DNA of 64,000 nt, from assembly GCA_905221605.1 (NCBI GenBank), contig CAJNDS010000388.1, positions 62,001 through 126,000 on the forward strand. The letters run 5' to 3'. The notes under the pieces are model-generated. The model was not told the origin of the DNA. It did not search any database and was given only the letters and a program-made list of their open reading frames with translations. The translations under genes and the position numbers were made by a program. Shown piece by piece: positions 54,701-62,023 of this stretch (positions are counted from its first letter, which is position 1; each line of letters begins with the position of its first letter). The stretch comes from Symbiodinium natans. Its lineage: Eukaryota > Sar > Dinophyceae > Suessiales > Symbiodiniaceae.

Positions 54701-57523
54701 GCTATGAGAGCAATGAGAGTAGCAGCCCCCAAAACCATCATCGAAGACGAGGTCCAAGACCTATGTGGTGGTGGATGGACTGAAAGGGTTAGGACTTCAG
54801 ACGGGACGCTGTTGTTTGTGGTGGATTGGAAATTGCAGCGGGAGTTGGGAGAACAAGGCCATGATCTACAACAACGTGCAGGAAGTTCCAGCGTTTTTCA
54901 GCCTACGGAAGAAGATGATAGCCCTGGCGAATTCTACCTGGTGATTAAGGATGACGATGTACCTCAATTGGCGCAAGTGACCGAGATGAGCTTGCTAGAT
55001 GTGCAACAAGCCAAAGTCATGAAGACGGAGGTCAGCTACACGCGTGGTATCGAAGAGCTGCTAGAAGCACTCCAAGACCCGATTGCGGTGGTACACACAG
55101 TGCATCCATCTGAGGCAGCGGAACACCTCCATCGCTGGGTGCCCGCAATCACCAAGGAGCTAGGAGCTATACAGCACGCTGTTGTTCGCTTGAAGAAAGG
55201 AGATCCGCTAAGGGAGGAATGGTTGTCCAGGCCTGGTGTTCAAATACTGCCCATGAAGCTTGTCTACACGATAAAGCCGCCGGAGCAGGAGCCAGCGGTG
55301 AAGGGCGACCCCTTATATAAGCGGAAGGCGCGTGCTGTCATATGTGGCAACATGGCTGATGCATCTGGACTGGACGTTTACACGGGAGCTGCCCCAGCAG
55401 AGGTGGTTAGAGCAGCCCTCGCAATCGCCAGCAAGTTTGGATGGTTCGCCGCTGTCCTGGATGTAATCGCTGCTTTTTTGCAAACTCCGATGGAAGAAGT
55501 ACCTCAAGCTCCAGTGGTTGTGGCAGTCCCGCCAAGAGGCCTAGTCAAGGCAGACCTTGCAGAAGAAGAAGAACTGTGGGGAATAACCCATGCAGTTTAC
55601 GGCTTACGGGAATCGCCGCGGTTATGGGGATTCTTCCGGGACGAGGAGATGAGGAAGATCAAGGCGGCGCTGGGCGACAAGGAGGTGGTGTTGATCCAAG
55701 GCCAGGTGGAGCCAACGTGGTGGTCCATAAGGCTGGATGGGCAGCCGGCAGGAATCCTGGTCATCTATGTTGACGACTACCTGATCCTGGCGTCTCCTGA
55801 GATCATACGTGTGGTGGCGACCGCGGTCCAGCAGATCTGGAAGACCTCACCTTTGCAATATGCCAACAAGGGCCACCCAGTGAGATTTTTGGGAATGGAA
55901 ATCCATGTGACTGCAAGGGGCTTCGCAATTTCCCAAAGACCATATATACAAGAGCTGTTACGCATCCACGGCATCAGTGAGCGACGATTGGACGTGGTTC
56001 CAGTAAGCCGTGAACTGGCTGGTTTCGACATTGCGGAAGGCGAAGATGAATACACCCAGCAAGAACTGCGATTCGCCCAGCAGTGTGCTGGGGAAGTCTT
56101 ATGGCTGAGCCAGAGGTCGAGACCAGACTTGGGTTTTGTGGCGTCGCTCCTATCTTCACTGACGACAAGGGCACCGCGAAGAGTCGCGGAAATAACAGCG
56201 AAGGTTCTGGGATACTTGCAAAGAAGCCAGGAAAGTGCCCTGTACATCGAAGCCGACAATTCTGTCATCGTCAGCTACGCCGACAGCTCGTTTGCACCTT
56301 CGGGAGAACGCTCACATACTGGATGGGTGACTATGCTATTCGGAACACCCATAAGCTGGCGATCGTCGAGGCAACCAACGACATCCCTGTCTACCGGTGA
56401 AGCAGAACTGACGGCGGCAACGGAAGGAGCGTTGGCAGCGATGAGCACCCAGGCCTTGTTGTGTGATGTTCTGAATGAAGAGTTGGCAATGAGGTTGGAA
56501 ACCGATTCAACAACAGCGCTGGCGTTGGCAGAAGGATCGGGATCGTGGAGAACACGACACCTCCGGATCAAAGCAAACTGGCTGCATGAAAAGATTAGGA
56601 GTGGCCTGATCGAAATGGTGCATTGCAGAGGTATTGAGCAGCCAGCAGACCTTTTAACGAAGGCCATGCCTTCAACGCGGATGTTGCAACTGATGGAGTT
56701 GTGGAATATCCGAAGGCTGGAACCAGATCCTGAAGATGAAGTTTCAGTGCAAATGATAGCTGGAACAAGATCACAGCCTGGTGTTTCGCGAGTATTGTTG
56801 GCTCTGATGATGCTTGCACAGTCTACAACACCAGGAGATGCCCATGAAAGTTCTGAAGAAAATGGCGTGGTGGTTTATGAACCTCTTCGGGTGGATCGGA
56901 GTTTAGCGACGTGGGCTGTGTTATGGGGATTGGTCTTGGTGATGATAGCAAGTTGGGAGTTACTGAAATGGCTGGGTTGGCAGGCTTTCTTTCAAATAGG
57001 ATCAGGAGCAAGCGAAAGACGTATGCGAAGACTGCAGAGATTGCGAGAAGCAACAACACAAGCAATCAATGATGAGTTTGCTCGCTTGCTGAGGGAGCCA
57101 GATGCCGAACCAGCCCCCACTGTAAGGATTGACGCAAGGCCCTTGACTTCTACACGGCGAAGATCAACTAGCGATAGGGCAACCTCTCCGCGTCGTCAAG
57201 GAGCAATCGAGAGATCCACGCAGACAGTTGCACCTGCCTTTGTCCGACCTGATCCCGTACCCCAGCCGATCATGATACGATATCTTCAAGAACCTCCCGA
57301 ACAAGTATACGCCATTCCAGGACGGGCTACATTCCATATCCATGAGCGGTGTTATGCCTTTAGACACCCTGGAACCATGAACAGGGTTGAGCGGCTACGA
57401 CTTTGTGGATTTTGCCAAAATCACGATGGGAGAGATCCGCGAGCTCAACAGGAGCCAGTGGATGAAGCTGTCCTACCGTACGCTCCAAGGAGGAGTGAAG
57501 AATATCAGCCACATGAAGCATGA
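48716..57523 (+). CDS. Copia-type Gag-Pol polyprotein with methyltransferase-like and dioxygenase-like domains
   Basis: 2935 codons without interruption; in-frame stop upstream at 48686, so ATG 48716 is the start. In order: Gag-like region with coiled coil (about residues 276-315), a CCCH finger (C768, C777, C783, H787) and a CCHC zinc knuckle (C801-C814); protease DSGATH at 920; methyltransferase-like domain about 1125-1345; integrase zinc motif H1390, H1395, C1402, C1405 and catalytic D1429, D1591, E1627 (D-x35-E); dioxygenase-like domain about 1780-1970; reverse transcriptase about 2115-2460 with D2249 and YVDD at 2351-2354; RNase H with D2523, E2562, D2597; membrane segment about 2732-2751; Cys/His motif H2874-C2900. 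A usual copia polyprotein has about 1400 residues. The stop lies 28 bases inside the 3' LTR. All catalytic residues are present, so the protein looks functional. Confidence 0.95.
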   Translation: MPAQSTLNRQAEDPDGAASLEQADETAGVTSGIVNGAALEPGGSTAEGSRNDAPTSSSGMGDPEPQAVVRDERAPRAEYSYGTMPRSLVSQQVSDFEGAAIDGGTASGGNVAQNLEAASVGMRAGANVDAQGARSTVDPAHLQPQREAVLEPNPLLVGAGDAGDRDVGSAGFMTPRSLRATGVERQYGSVAGHFQQFSRGEGEQWPRWMQRLTDMFRAPPVPATWIPSHLPSPMSEVRSRPGRGDGIRAAPSPDTLVQGPTAKPPSPPSSSSVPAEAIQAEVQRQLGGLLERLQRSEAENARLQKQLEQRDQEDRAATTAPNPPAPRAPTESPVPPVPQAPHPPRVLRPPNVHGVFTEPGVEVGPREPQSSQCMAPMTGSLRPPELREEARRDLLGSLWGEISGRLGASRDGVAERGGGREGQGQVELEPRRTSPEGRGLDGFEGRNAMGSTMPISNPSLPQSPPNLLDAITKSIQQLQELQVQSFRKEEDGSPEQVKSTVPALPFLKAPQGDAAGVQLQDWLSLVSTCMQDLSASSGAWWEDVVREVGVAYARWLSATPLERLQIYPHKDSVYTTGRWTRINARACTLVLASLDDAVKEDLVGRRSTQSMIALLFRLHTVYQPGGPHERAKILQVLQDPPVPETLAQCLATLRTWPRSMQRCEDMGMTHPDGSVLAKALTAVTAKFLSGSQDASFRTQLLRSTLRIDGQPSMTSVHQYQQHLQAEIENLIAAGGDPGASNPKLRAVMPRSGAEQGDPQQSTKGKPACRYFFKAQGCRRGAKCPYGHDMGTLSKGEKSKKCLVCGSEEHRQRECPTTKPQRPPKASADGSPKSTSSTTQATAPRAQQVTFEDQVPPEAGQPIQGDPVWTMEALLKAAAQVVQATPTSSPSEPKAPSMKVMTLKKNDTAHLDVEDVYALMDSGATHPLRRAWTDEEWWNASPVVVTLAGGESVSLRMNEGGTLLVPSTGREGTAPIVPLGSLVQQLGYTLEWNSKKCRLVGRAGDVHHLRVRNGCPEVAECQALNLIARLEEEKLSSLKTNVANTKERVRQAAVSLNKTWFDHLIQFCRSDRATDAVQAVGEAPFFQEVPLPAKQGLTEGYPEGNGWDALRGLTHLNRRARKRLHESDRWIVHLFAGKQAREEYKYLEKNGYVLLELDIERGSSHDLMNPAVWRALEWAARRGKISGVIGGPPCRTYSLLRYKSPGPAPVRSNDYPYGGWEGQSAADESLVIKDTALYVRMIYLHALSTAGKVVAFSSLDQNKEVAFLLEQPRDPQEYLPWDHELHARAVSFWRSGMWHSYAQEAGLAMYSLEQGALGHQTRKPTTLGTNLAALSYLNGLKTEGSLEPWSGQSHELAAWAPELVEAIVKALITHGKVPRMLAMSVEQWKDHVRRGHLPFRRDCLTCVQAGATGRRHSKVEHPDAFVLTTDLSGPLKQHGLDSHGRGRAPKKFPYLFVAKLRMPRSFVDDGRGVGVEFELPEVSRSEMEEPDDGLAVQHEEDPTALSPGEVREDEEMDDDEREPEGFVEIENPDPPAGNHAMFEDDQTAPEMVNLIFATGLVDNKSATVLEAIQDVVHYLQAYNIPILRFHCDRSMEFFAKGSRRWIKDQGIRMTSSEGGEHQSNGAAENTVRWVKQRARTLLAGARLPQQLWPSAAQYASAQQRADVLGFETKLAAPFGSKVLIKKKSYVGAHHGGKLDDLAPRWEEGYYLGLSDTVRGGHLVFVENEGTRFLHTLHVRPHLHDPGPPEDIMEAEPPREPRRRLREKTPGLSTITTMHQVSPVEIEEELRKEAEKVLQDWNMERAEDLVIQACALLPNVANKYGVFRHGGVMGLTRASYEYPWIAKVMVRIIQEVDPDAEFASIYLSVDGDKGLHMDSRNEAGTYNYVYPLRLPRRGGDLWIELCNGDVIAGKILELKDKAGKSHHGTALGLKESELMSFNPRRRHAVMPWKGGPGERITIIGYTPARVGRLTTADKDQLANLGFSAPVDLTDDVVAMRAMRVAAPKTIIEDEVQDLCGGGWTERVRTSDGTLLFVVDWKLQRELGEQGHDLQQRAGSSSVFQPTEEDDSPGEFYLVIKDDDVPQLAQVTEMSLLDVQQAKVMKTEVSYTRGIEELLEALQDPIAVVHTVHPSEAAEHLHRWVPAITKELGAIQHAVVRLKKGDPLREEWLSRPGVQILPMKLVYTIKPPEQEPAVKGDPLYKRKARAVICGNMADASGLDVYTGAAPAEVVRAALAIASKFGWFAAVLDVIAAFLQTPMEEVPQAPVVVAVPPRGLVKADLAEEEELWGITHAVYGLRESPRLWGFFRDEEMRKIKAALGDKEVVLIQGQVEPTWWSIRLDGQPAGILVIYVDDYLILASPEIIRVVATAVQQIWKTSPLQYANKGHPVRFLGMEIHVTARGFAISQRPYIQELLRIHGISERRLDVVPVSRELAGFDIAEGEDEYTQQELRFAQQCAGEVLWLSQRSRPDLGFVASLLSSLTTRAPRRVAEITAKVLGYLQRSQESALYIEADNSVIVSYADSSFAPSGERSHTGWVTMLFGTPISWRSSRQPTTSLSTGEAELTAATEGALAAMSTQALLCDVLNEELAMRLETDSTTALALAEGSGSWRTRHLRIKANWLHEKIRSGLIEMVHCRGIEQPADLLTKAMPSTRMLQLMELWNIRRLEPDPEDEVSVQMIAGTRSQPGVSRVLLALMMLAQSTTPGDAHESSEENGVVVYEPLRVDRSLATWAVLWGLVLVMIASWELLKWLGWQAFFQIGSGASERRMRRLQRLREATTQAINDEFARLLREPDAEPAPTVRIDARPLTSTRRRSTSDRATSPRRQGAIERSTQTVAPAFVRPDPVPQPIMIRYLQEPPEQVYAIPGRATFHIHERCYAFRHPGTMNRVERLRLCGFCQNHDGRDPRAQQEPVDEAVLPYAPRRSEEYQPHEA
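51017..51157 (+). other. Gag zinc fingers (CCCH plus CCHC)
   Basis: Residues 768-787 give C-x8-C-x5-C-x3-H (CRYFFKAQGCRRGAKCPYGH), followed by the retroviral-type knuckle C-x2-C-x4-H-x4-C at 801-814 (CLVCGSEEHRQREC). The knuckle is standard for nucleocapsid RNA binding. A CCCH finger beside it is unusual. Confidence 0.9.
51473..51490 (+). other. Aspartic protease active site (DSGATH)
   Basis: Residues 920-925 within YALMDSGATHPL, the copia protease motif DSGA-x-H. Confidence 0.9.
52088..52750 (+). other. Cytosine-C5-methyltransferase-like domain in the polyprotein
   Basis: Between protease and integrase. Motifs appear in the order of DNA C5-methyltransferases: HLFAGKQ at 1132 (motif I, SAM site, but lacking the second Gly), LELDIERG (motif II acidic residue), GVIGGPPCRTYS with Pro-Pro-Cys at 1191-1193 (motif IV catalytic Cys), LLEQP with Glu 1269 (place of ENV, motif VI), and HQTRKPTTL (place of motif VIII). 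Methyltransferase genes captured by dinoflagellate retrotransposons have been reported. Activity of this divergent copy is inference. Confidence 0.65.
52883..53596 (+). other. Integrase zinc motif and D,D-35-E catalytic core with acidic insert
   Basis: H1390-x4-H1395-x6-C1402-x2-C1405, then catalytic D1429, D1591 and E1627. The D-x35-E spacing is canonical. The first two Asp are 161 residues apart, about 100 more than usual, because of an insert rich in Asp/Glu (about residues 1460-1560, including EDEEMDDDERE). Confidence 0.9.
54050..54630 (+). other. 2-oxoglutarate/Fe(II) dioxygenase-like domain in the polyprotein
   Basis: Between integrase and reverse transcriptase. GLHMDSRN gives the H-x-D iron motif (H1874, D1876); YPLRLPRRGGDLWIE follows as in the double-stranded beta-helix fold; FNPRRRHAVMPW supplies the distal His (H1945) and ERITIIGYTP a 2-oxoglutarate-binding Arg (R1957, His+12). 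Spacing of D to distal His is 69 residues, within the family range. Substrate is unknown. Confidence 0.65.
55060..56100 (+). other. Copia-type reverse transcriptase domain
   Basis: Motifs VLDVIAAFLQTPM (D2249), AVYGLRESPRLWG, VIYVDDYLI (catalytic D2353, D2354) and VRFLGMEIH are the ordered landmarks of the copia RVT_2 family. Confidence 0.95.
56260..56700 (+). other. RNase H domain of the retroelement
   Basis: SYADSSFAP (D2523), STGEAELTA (E2562), LETDSTTAL (D2597) and RHLRIKANW...QPADLLTKAM give the conserved copia RNase H series. Confidence 0.92.
57487..57495 (+). promoter_or_regulatory. Polypurine tract
   Basis: AAGGAGGAG directly precedes the 3' LTR. It is the expected plus-strand primer site and is also translated, since the polyprotein frame crosses it. 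Confidence 0.85.
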
Positions 57524-57816
57524 AGTTGGGCAAGATTCCAGTCGACCTCGCTGCACGCTCAAGGGAAGGCTACGAGAACAAGCCCTTGGGTCAGACATGT
57601 TTTCAGGTGACAAAGTCACAACACATGAGGCACGCAAAACGCAGAGCCAAGTGTGAATCAAGCAAAGACATAAGTCGCTTTTAGACCACTGTACACAACC
57701 ATAAGCATAGTGCTTACTTTTCTGGTCGCGCAGCAGGAGTAAAACGTCGTGCGTTCAGCCATGGATTTCAATCGCCGATGTGTCTCTGCATAGACACTCA
57801 ATTCGACATTTCAGCA
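57496..57816 (+). repeat. 3' long terminal repeat, 321 bp
   Basis: Same sequence as 48391-48711 except two substitutions. Its first 28 bases encode the last residues and stop of the polyprotein. Confidence 0.97.
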
Positions 57817-57821
57817 GTTAC
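57817..57821. repeat. Target-site duplication, right copy (GTTAC)
   Basis: Matches 48386-48390. Confidence 0.95.
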
Positions 57822-57894
57822 CCTGAACTCAAACCCTGAACCGTAAACCTCTGGACCTTCCGCCTGCAATAGGTTTAGGGATGAAGGTTGAATT

Positions 57895-57950
57895 AAACCC
57901 TAAACCCTAAACCCTAAACCCTAAACCCTAAACCCTAAACCCTGAACCTT
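57895..57950 (-). repeat. Interstitial CCCTAAA array
   Basis: Eight CCCTAAA units downstream of the retroelement. Confidence 0.9.
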
Positions 57951-58419
57951 TGTGCAAGCTTCGACTTGAAATTCTCGCGCCCACCTTCCAGGCTCAACCC
58001 CGAAGAAACCAGCCTACCTCAACCCCAGACCCCCCCAGACCACCCTACACCCCAAACCCTGAACCCTAAACCCTACACCCCAAACCCTAAACCCCAAACC
58101 CTAAACCCCAAACCCTAAACCCGACCCCAGCCCTGGCAAGTTCATGCCCTGGCAGGCTTCAGGGCTGCGAGGGATGGAGGTTCCAAGCCCTTAGATTTTG
58201 CAGGCAGCGTGTTTTGGGGTTGAGGGCTTGGGGTTTAGGGTTTTGGGTGGAGGGTTGAGGGTTTAGGGTGGAGGGTTGAGGGTTTAGGGCCTAAACCCCC
58301 TCACCCCAAGCAAGAAATCCCGAAGTAGCCAGTGGACCACGACAACAATTACCTACCAGCCTAAGGGCCAAAGCTGCAAAACCTAACTTGCCTACACCCA
58401 CGTACCCAGCCCGAACGAC

Positions 58420-58488
58420 ATGCCGGTCATGGGCTTCTTGCTGGCTTTCATTTCGGCCGTTGCAACTGCAGCCGGCGAGGATTTCAGG
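58420..58488 (+). CDS. Candidate exon with signal-peptide-like start, unrecognised
   Basis: ATG 58420 starts MPVMGFLLAFISAVATAAGE, a typical signal peptide or anchor, then DF before a GT donor (TTTCAGG then GTAGAC). An AG acceptor lies at 58408-58409. The frame downstream runs into a CTC/TCC microsatellite (58540-58625) and is not coding there. Confidence 0.4.
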
Positions 58489-58747
58489 GTAGACTCGAGC
58501 AGGTTGGCGTCTCAGGATATTATCCTAGGATCTCGCGCCTCATGCTCCTTCTCCTTCTCCTTCTCCTCCTCCTTCTCCTCCTCCTTCTCCTCCTGCTCCT
58601 CCTCCTCCTTCTGCTTCTCCTCCAAGGTGTTCTGGCTTCGGGTTCAGGTTTAGAGTTTACATTCTTGATGAAGCCTTCTAGGAGGCTTAACTAGGGAAAA
58701 AAGTCTGGAGTTCTTAAGCGGTGGATCAGGTTGTAGGCTTCTGGTAG

Positions 58748-58856
58748 ACTTGGTAGCCGGGTAACCAACTTAGAACAAGGGCAACTTTGTTGTGGGGTTG
58801 GTTCCTTTATAAGAGAACCTTGAACCAAAATAGTTCAAAAGGGTACCACTGGGCAA
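58748..58856. repeat. MITE-like inverted-repeat element, family D
   Basis: Left end ACTTGGTAGCCGGGTAACC, right half GGTTCCTTTATAAGAGAACC with GGGTACCACTGGGCAACC at the end. Confidence 0.65.
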
Positions 58857-58924
58857 CCCTAAACCCTAAACCCTAAACCCTAAACCCTAAACCCTAAACC
58901 CTAAACCCTAAACCCTAAACCCTA
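58857..58924 (-). repeat. Interstitial CCCTAAA array
   Basis: About nine perfect units directly abutting the family D element. Confidence 0.95.
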
Positions 58925-58942
58925 CCAAGTAGAGGGAGCTCG

Positions 58943-59046
58943 GCAGCTTGGCATGTCTCTAGTGTCAGAGCTGGGCCTCCGTTGCGTTTTTGGCACGTGC
59001 GATCTGTGCAGCACCTTCAAACTGACAAGGCCCCTGCACGGAAGGT
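58943..59046 (+). CDS. Candidate exon, unrecognised protein
   Basis: Reads LGMSLVSELGLRCVFGTCDL then CSTFKLTRPLHG in one open frame between CCCTAAA arrays, with a protein-like composition and three cysteines. Family unknown. Confidence 0.35.
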
Positions 59047-59145
59047 CTAGCTTAAACTCGAAACCTAACCCCACCAACCAGAAGGCCGGGCCTAAACCCT
59101 AAACCCTAAACCCTAAACCCTAAACCCTAAACCCCTCACTCCCCC

Positions 59146-59226
59146 AGCGCAGGAGGAGGCCAACTGTGCTGCGGAGACCCGGCGGTGGCAACCACCCCGA
59201 CTCCTCGCGAGGCCGCCGGTGTTGTA
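59146..59226 (+). CDS. Candidate exon, unrecognised protein
   Basis: The island between a CCCTAAA run (59094-59132) and a long TTTAGGG array reads EEANCAAETRRWQPPRLLAR; acceptor GCGCAG and a GT donor at the array edge (TTGTAGGG). Confidence 0.4.
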
Positions 59227-59332
59227 GGGTTTAGGGTTTAGGGTTTAGGGTTTAGGGTTTAGGGTTTAGGGTTTAGGGTTTAGGGTTTAGGGTTTAGGGT
59301 TTAGGGTTTAGGGTTTAGGGTTTAGGGTTTAG
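59225..59332 (+). repeat. Interstitial TTTAGGG array
   Basis: About fifteen perfect TTTAGGG units. Confidence 0.97.
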
Positions 59333-59599
59333 CCTACTAGCAAGAGCCCATGAACCTCCCAGTAAGGGATATAGGGTCTATCAGCTCCAAGGTAACTGGG
59401 TGGCTGTCAAAATTATAATCCCTTTTGGGGTACCCTCAATATTAGGTGCCGTAGTATAATGGGAATCCAAAAGGGACCATAATTTGACAACCACCCAACT
59501 CATTCCCCTCATCAGAAGCCACAACAAAACCCATCGCGAGCCACATGCACGGGCCACGAGTCTCGCACCTAGCTCACTGGCTTCATACACCTGAAACCG

Positions 59600-59775
59600 T
59601 ACTTGAAGGTTCATGGGTACTTAGAATTCAGGGTTTAGGGTTTAGGGTTTCGGGTTTAGGGTAGAAGTAGGGTTAGAAGTACCTCCAGAAGGCTGCAAGC
59701 ATAGTTTTACCACACTCATAACCACCCTAAACCCTATACTCGACTTCTAAGTGCGCACATGAACCTCCAAGTGCC
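59600..59775. repeat. MITE-like element, family A, with internal TTTAGGG units
   Basis: Starts ACTTGAAGGTTCATGGGTAC and ends GCACATGAACCTCCAAGT; TTTAGGG units lie inside, so the two repeat types are nested. Confidence 0.7.
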
Positions 59776-60072
59776 AACCAGGAATCCGTTGATATACGTC
59801 ATTGACAACTTCGCAACCAAGGAGTTGGCTCTCTCTTGGTTTTTAGGGTTTAGGGTGCAGAGGGTGTGGAGGTTCAGGGTTCAGAGGCCTTCACCTCCTC
59901 TCCACCCCCCCCCCCCAAAAAAAAAATAGATAAGCAAAAAAACAAAATACAAAAACAAGCACGGGCAGGTCTCCAACATCGACATGCTAGGGCTACGAAC
60001 TGCAGCCCAAAAGGCCCCCCAGAGTTGTGTTGCACTCTGCGCCCTCCCTACAGGGAGTTGTGGAAGGCGGCA

Positions 60073-60129
<57 letters not shown>
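60073..60129 (+). repeat. Poly-G homopolymer, 57 bases
   Basis: An uninterrupted G run followed by TTTAGGG/TTTAGGC units. It accounts for the poly-Gly open frame at 59866-60141. Confidence 0.95.
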
Positions 60130-60131
<2 letters not shown>

Positions 60132-60196
60132 TAGGGTTTAGGCTTTAGGCTTTAGGCTTTAGGTTCTCCTTACTATTTTCTTGCATGATTTCGCAG

Positions 60197-60291
60197 GGAA
60201 GCCATGCTTGGCCAGCGTTCATCCGGGATTCACAACTCCCTGAATCGCTCTTCACAGATGCTGACCATGAAAACGTTGAAAAGCACAGAGG
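60197..60291 (+). CDS. Candidate exon, unrecognised protein
   Basis: After AG (GATTTCGCAG) one frame reads SHAWPAFIRDSQLPESLFTD then ADHENVEKHR and reaches a GT donor (CACAGAG then GTCAAG). A second frame from ATG 60204 is also open for 68 codons, so the coding frame is uncertain. Confidence 0.35.
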
Positions 60292-60419
60292 TCAAGTATG
60301 CTTCTGACAGTTTGGACGTGCGTGCTTGGACGATGCCGATGGAGTTTGAGCTGCTTTCAATGGGCTTCCTTGTTCGCTATGGTGGTTTCGATGCGCTGTC
60401 CTGCCACTGATGTGTGTCT

Positions 60420-61140
60420 CGTGTGGGCGCTTGCGAAATCGCGCATTCGCTGCTGGTTTTGATACGTTGTGGAAGTGTGGCGCTTGCGAAATCGAGCATC
60501 TACGTGGACCATGGCTGGTTCTGAGATCTACTTGGACCATGGCTGGTTCTGAGGTGACGCATTGCGACCACAGATGCCTTCCAAGTGGTCTCGGGGGTGT
60601 CGTTCGAGGTAGCGGTCACAAGCAAAACGGGTATCGTTCAGCCGCACGAAAGCGTCGTTGAGTAACGAAGAGAAAGCCTGAGTACATGAAGTTCGGACCA
60701 AAAATGAACTGCTGCAATGTGGTCTCGGAGGCTTTCCTTTAAGCATGAAGGCAAGGATGAGTGGTTTCAGTGCGGCGCGGGTACGCAGCAAGGAGATAGA
60801 AGTTTAGAAGCGGGTTGTGATGTCATTTTGGCTGTGTTCATCTGGGGAACTGCATGCCAGGGTCTAGACTCACCGCCACGATTTTCAAACACAGTCTTTT
60901 TTGTATGACTTGAGTTCATTGGGGAGTCATGTGACAGGCATCGTTAGCTGACATGAAACGAAACCAAAAATGAACCGCTGCAGCGTGAGATGCCTTTGGT
61001 TGCGTTTACTTGGGGAACTTCCTGCCCGAGTCTAAACTCACTACCGCGACTATTTAAAATCATTAGTACTTGGTTGGATGACACGCGTTCATTTTGGTTC
61101 ATATAAATTGCATCGTCTTCTTGATTGTTTTGGTCATCAT
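60420..61140. other. No gene recognised; local duplication
   Basis: CTTGCGAAATCG and GGACCATGGCTGGTTCTGAG each occur twice around 60420-60560, and GGGGAACTGCATGCCAGGGTC (60845) is echoed as GGGGAACTTCCTGCCCGAGTC (61012). Only short open frames without a family are present. Confidence 0.45.
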
Positions 61141-61384
61141 TTTCGATGAATTAGATGGTCTGGCACCGCCCGCACCACTGTAGGTGGTGCTATGCGTTTA
61201 GATGGTGGAACCATGTTGGCCATGGGCCCATCCCACATTCAACGGGTCCCAGTGGGTCTTGGGTTCCCGAACCCTTAGCCGCAGCCGCTGCGGACGCCGA
61301 TGTTGCAACGGAGGCCTTAGAGGATTTAGCCAGGTTTAGGGTTTGGGGTTTGGGGTTTGGGGTTTAGGGTTTAGGGTCCGGAGT

Positions 61385-61500
61385 TTCATCAACCCCGAAC
61401 CTCTCGGATTTCCCGAGAAAGCCTCCACACACGGCTCACAGGAGGAATGCCTCGAAGTCTTCAACAACAGACTTCCAGCTGCAGATTCCTGTGTTGGTGT
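61385..61500 (+). CDS. Candidate exon, unrecognised protein
   Basis: Reads FINPEPLGFPEKASTHGSQE then ECLEVFNNRLPAADS in one frame between TTTAGGG-like units upstream and CCCTAAA downstream. Strong protein-like composition; family unknown. Confidence 0.4.
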
Positions 61501-61683
61501 ACCCTAAACCCTAAACCCTAAGCCCTAAACCCTAAACCCTAAACCCGAAACCCTAAACCTACTTCTAAGCAGGGTGATAAGTAGGGTAGCTATGGTTGTA
61601 ACCATATTCTGTGGGGTGTTCTTAAGCAAATGGAATAGAGAAGAATATCCTGGGCCTTCGCAGGTGTGGTCTTCGCGGCTCGA

Positions 61684-61752
61684 GACCCTAAACCCTAAAC
61701 CCTAAACCCTAAACCCTAAACCCCAAACCCTAAACCCTAAACCCTAAACCCT
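61684..61752 (-). repeat. Interstitial CCCTAAA array
   Basis: About ten units, ending 16 bases before the exon at 61769. Confidence 0.92.
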
Positions 61753-61768
61753 AAGCCGAGTGCACCAG

Positions 61769-61840
61769 GTCATGGGCGCATGGAATCTGCACGCGTCTGG
61801 AAAGGGAGCATGGGCCGCGAGTCTCAAAATGCGGCAGTGA
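61769..61840 (+). CDS. Candidate terminal exon, unrecognised protein
   Basis: From AG (TGCACCAG) the frame reads VMGAWNLHASGKGAWAASLK then MRQ and a TGA at 61838-61840. It could be the last exon of the gene that includes 61385-61500. Confidence 0.4.
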   Translation, partial: VMGAWNLHASGKGAWAASLKMRQ

Positions 61841-61911
61841 CGCTCAGCTAAACGTCTTGGCACACTGGTAGAGGGGGTTTGGAGGGTCGAAGGAGTGCAC
61901 CCTAAACACCA

Positions 61912-62023
61912 CTTTGTGGTGCTTAACTGTAACTTTAGATCCTTAGCCTTAGTTGGGTTTGTTGGGTTTCCTAGCAAGGGAGCTAAAATTTAATTTATAG
62001 CTACCCTCCTAAGTGCAGCCAAG
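61912..62023. repeat. Dispersed repeat, family C
   Basis: Third copy of the CTTTGTGGTGCTTTACTGTA repeat, ending CTAAGTGCAGCCAAG. Confidence 0.8.

Larger units (their letters stand above)
48386..57821 (+). mobile_element. Complete Ty1/copia-type LTR retrotransposon
   Basis: A 9.4-kb element with identical-length 321-bp LTRs, a 5-bp target-site duplication GTTAC (48386-48390 and 57817-57821), a half-tRNA type primer site, one intact polyprotein frame and a polypurine tract. Domain order is protease, integrase, reverse transcriptase, RNase H, which defines the copia superfamily. It inserted into degenerate telomere-type DNA. The LTRs differ at two positions out of 321, so the insertion is recent and the element may be active. 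It is about twice the size of a typical copia element because of extra domains. Confidence 0.97.

Noticed and set aside
48716-57523. Many minus-strand and shifted open frames of 60-170 codons inside the retroelement
   Set aside because: They are shadows of the 2935-codon polyprotein and have no domains.
59866-60141. Open frame ending in poly-Gly
   Set aside because: Its C-terminal half is the poly-G homopolymer and the rest lacks a recognisable domain.
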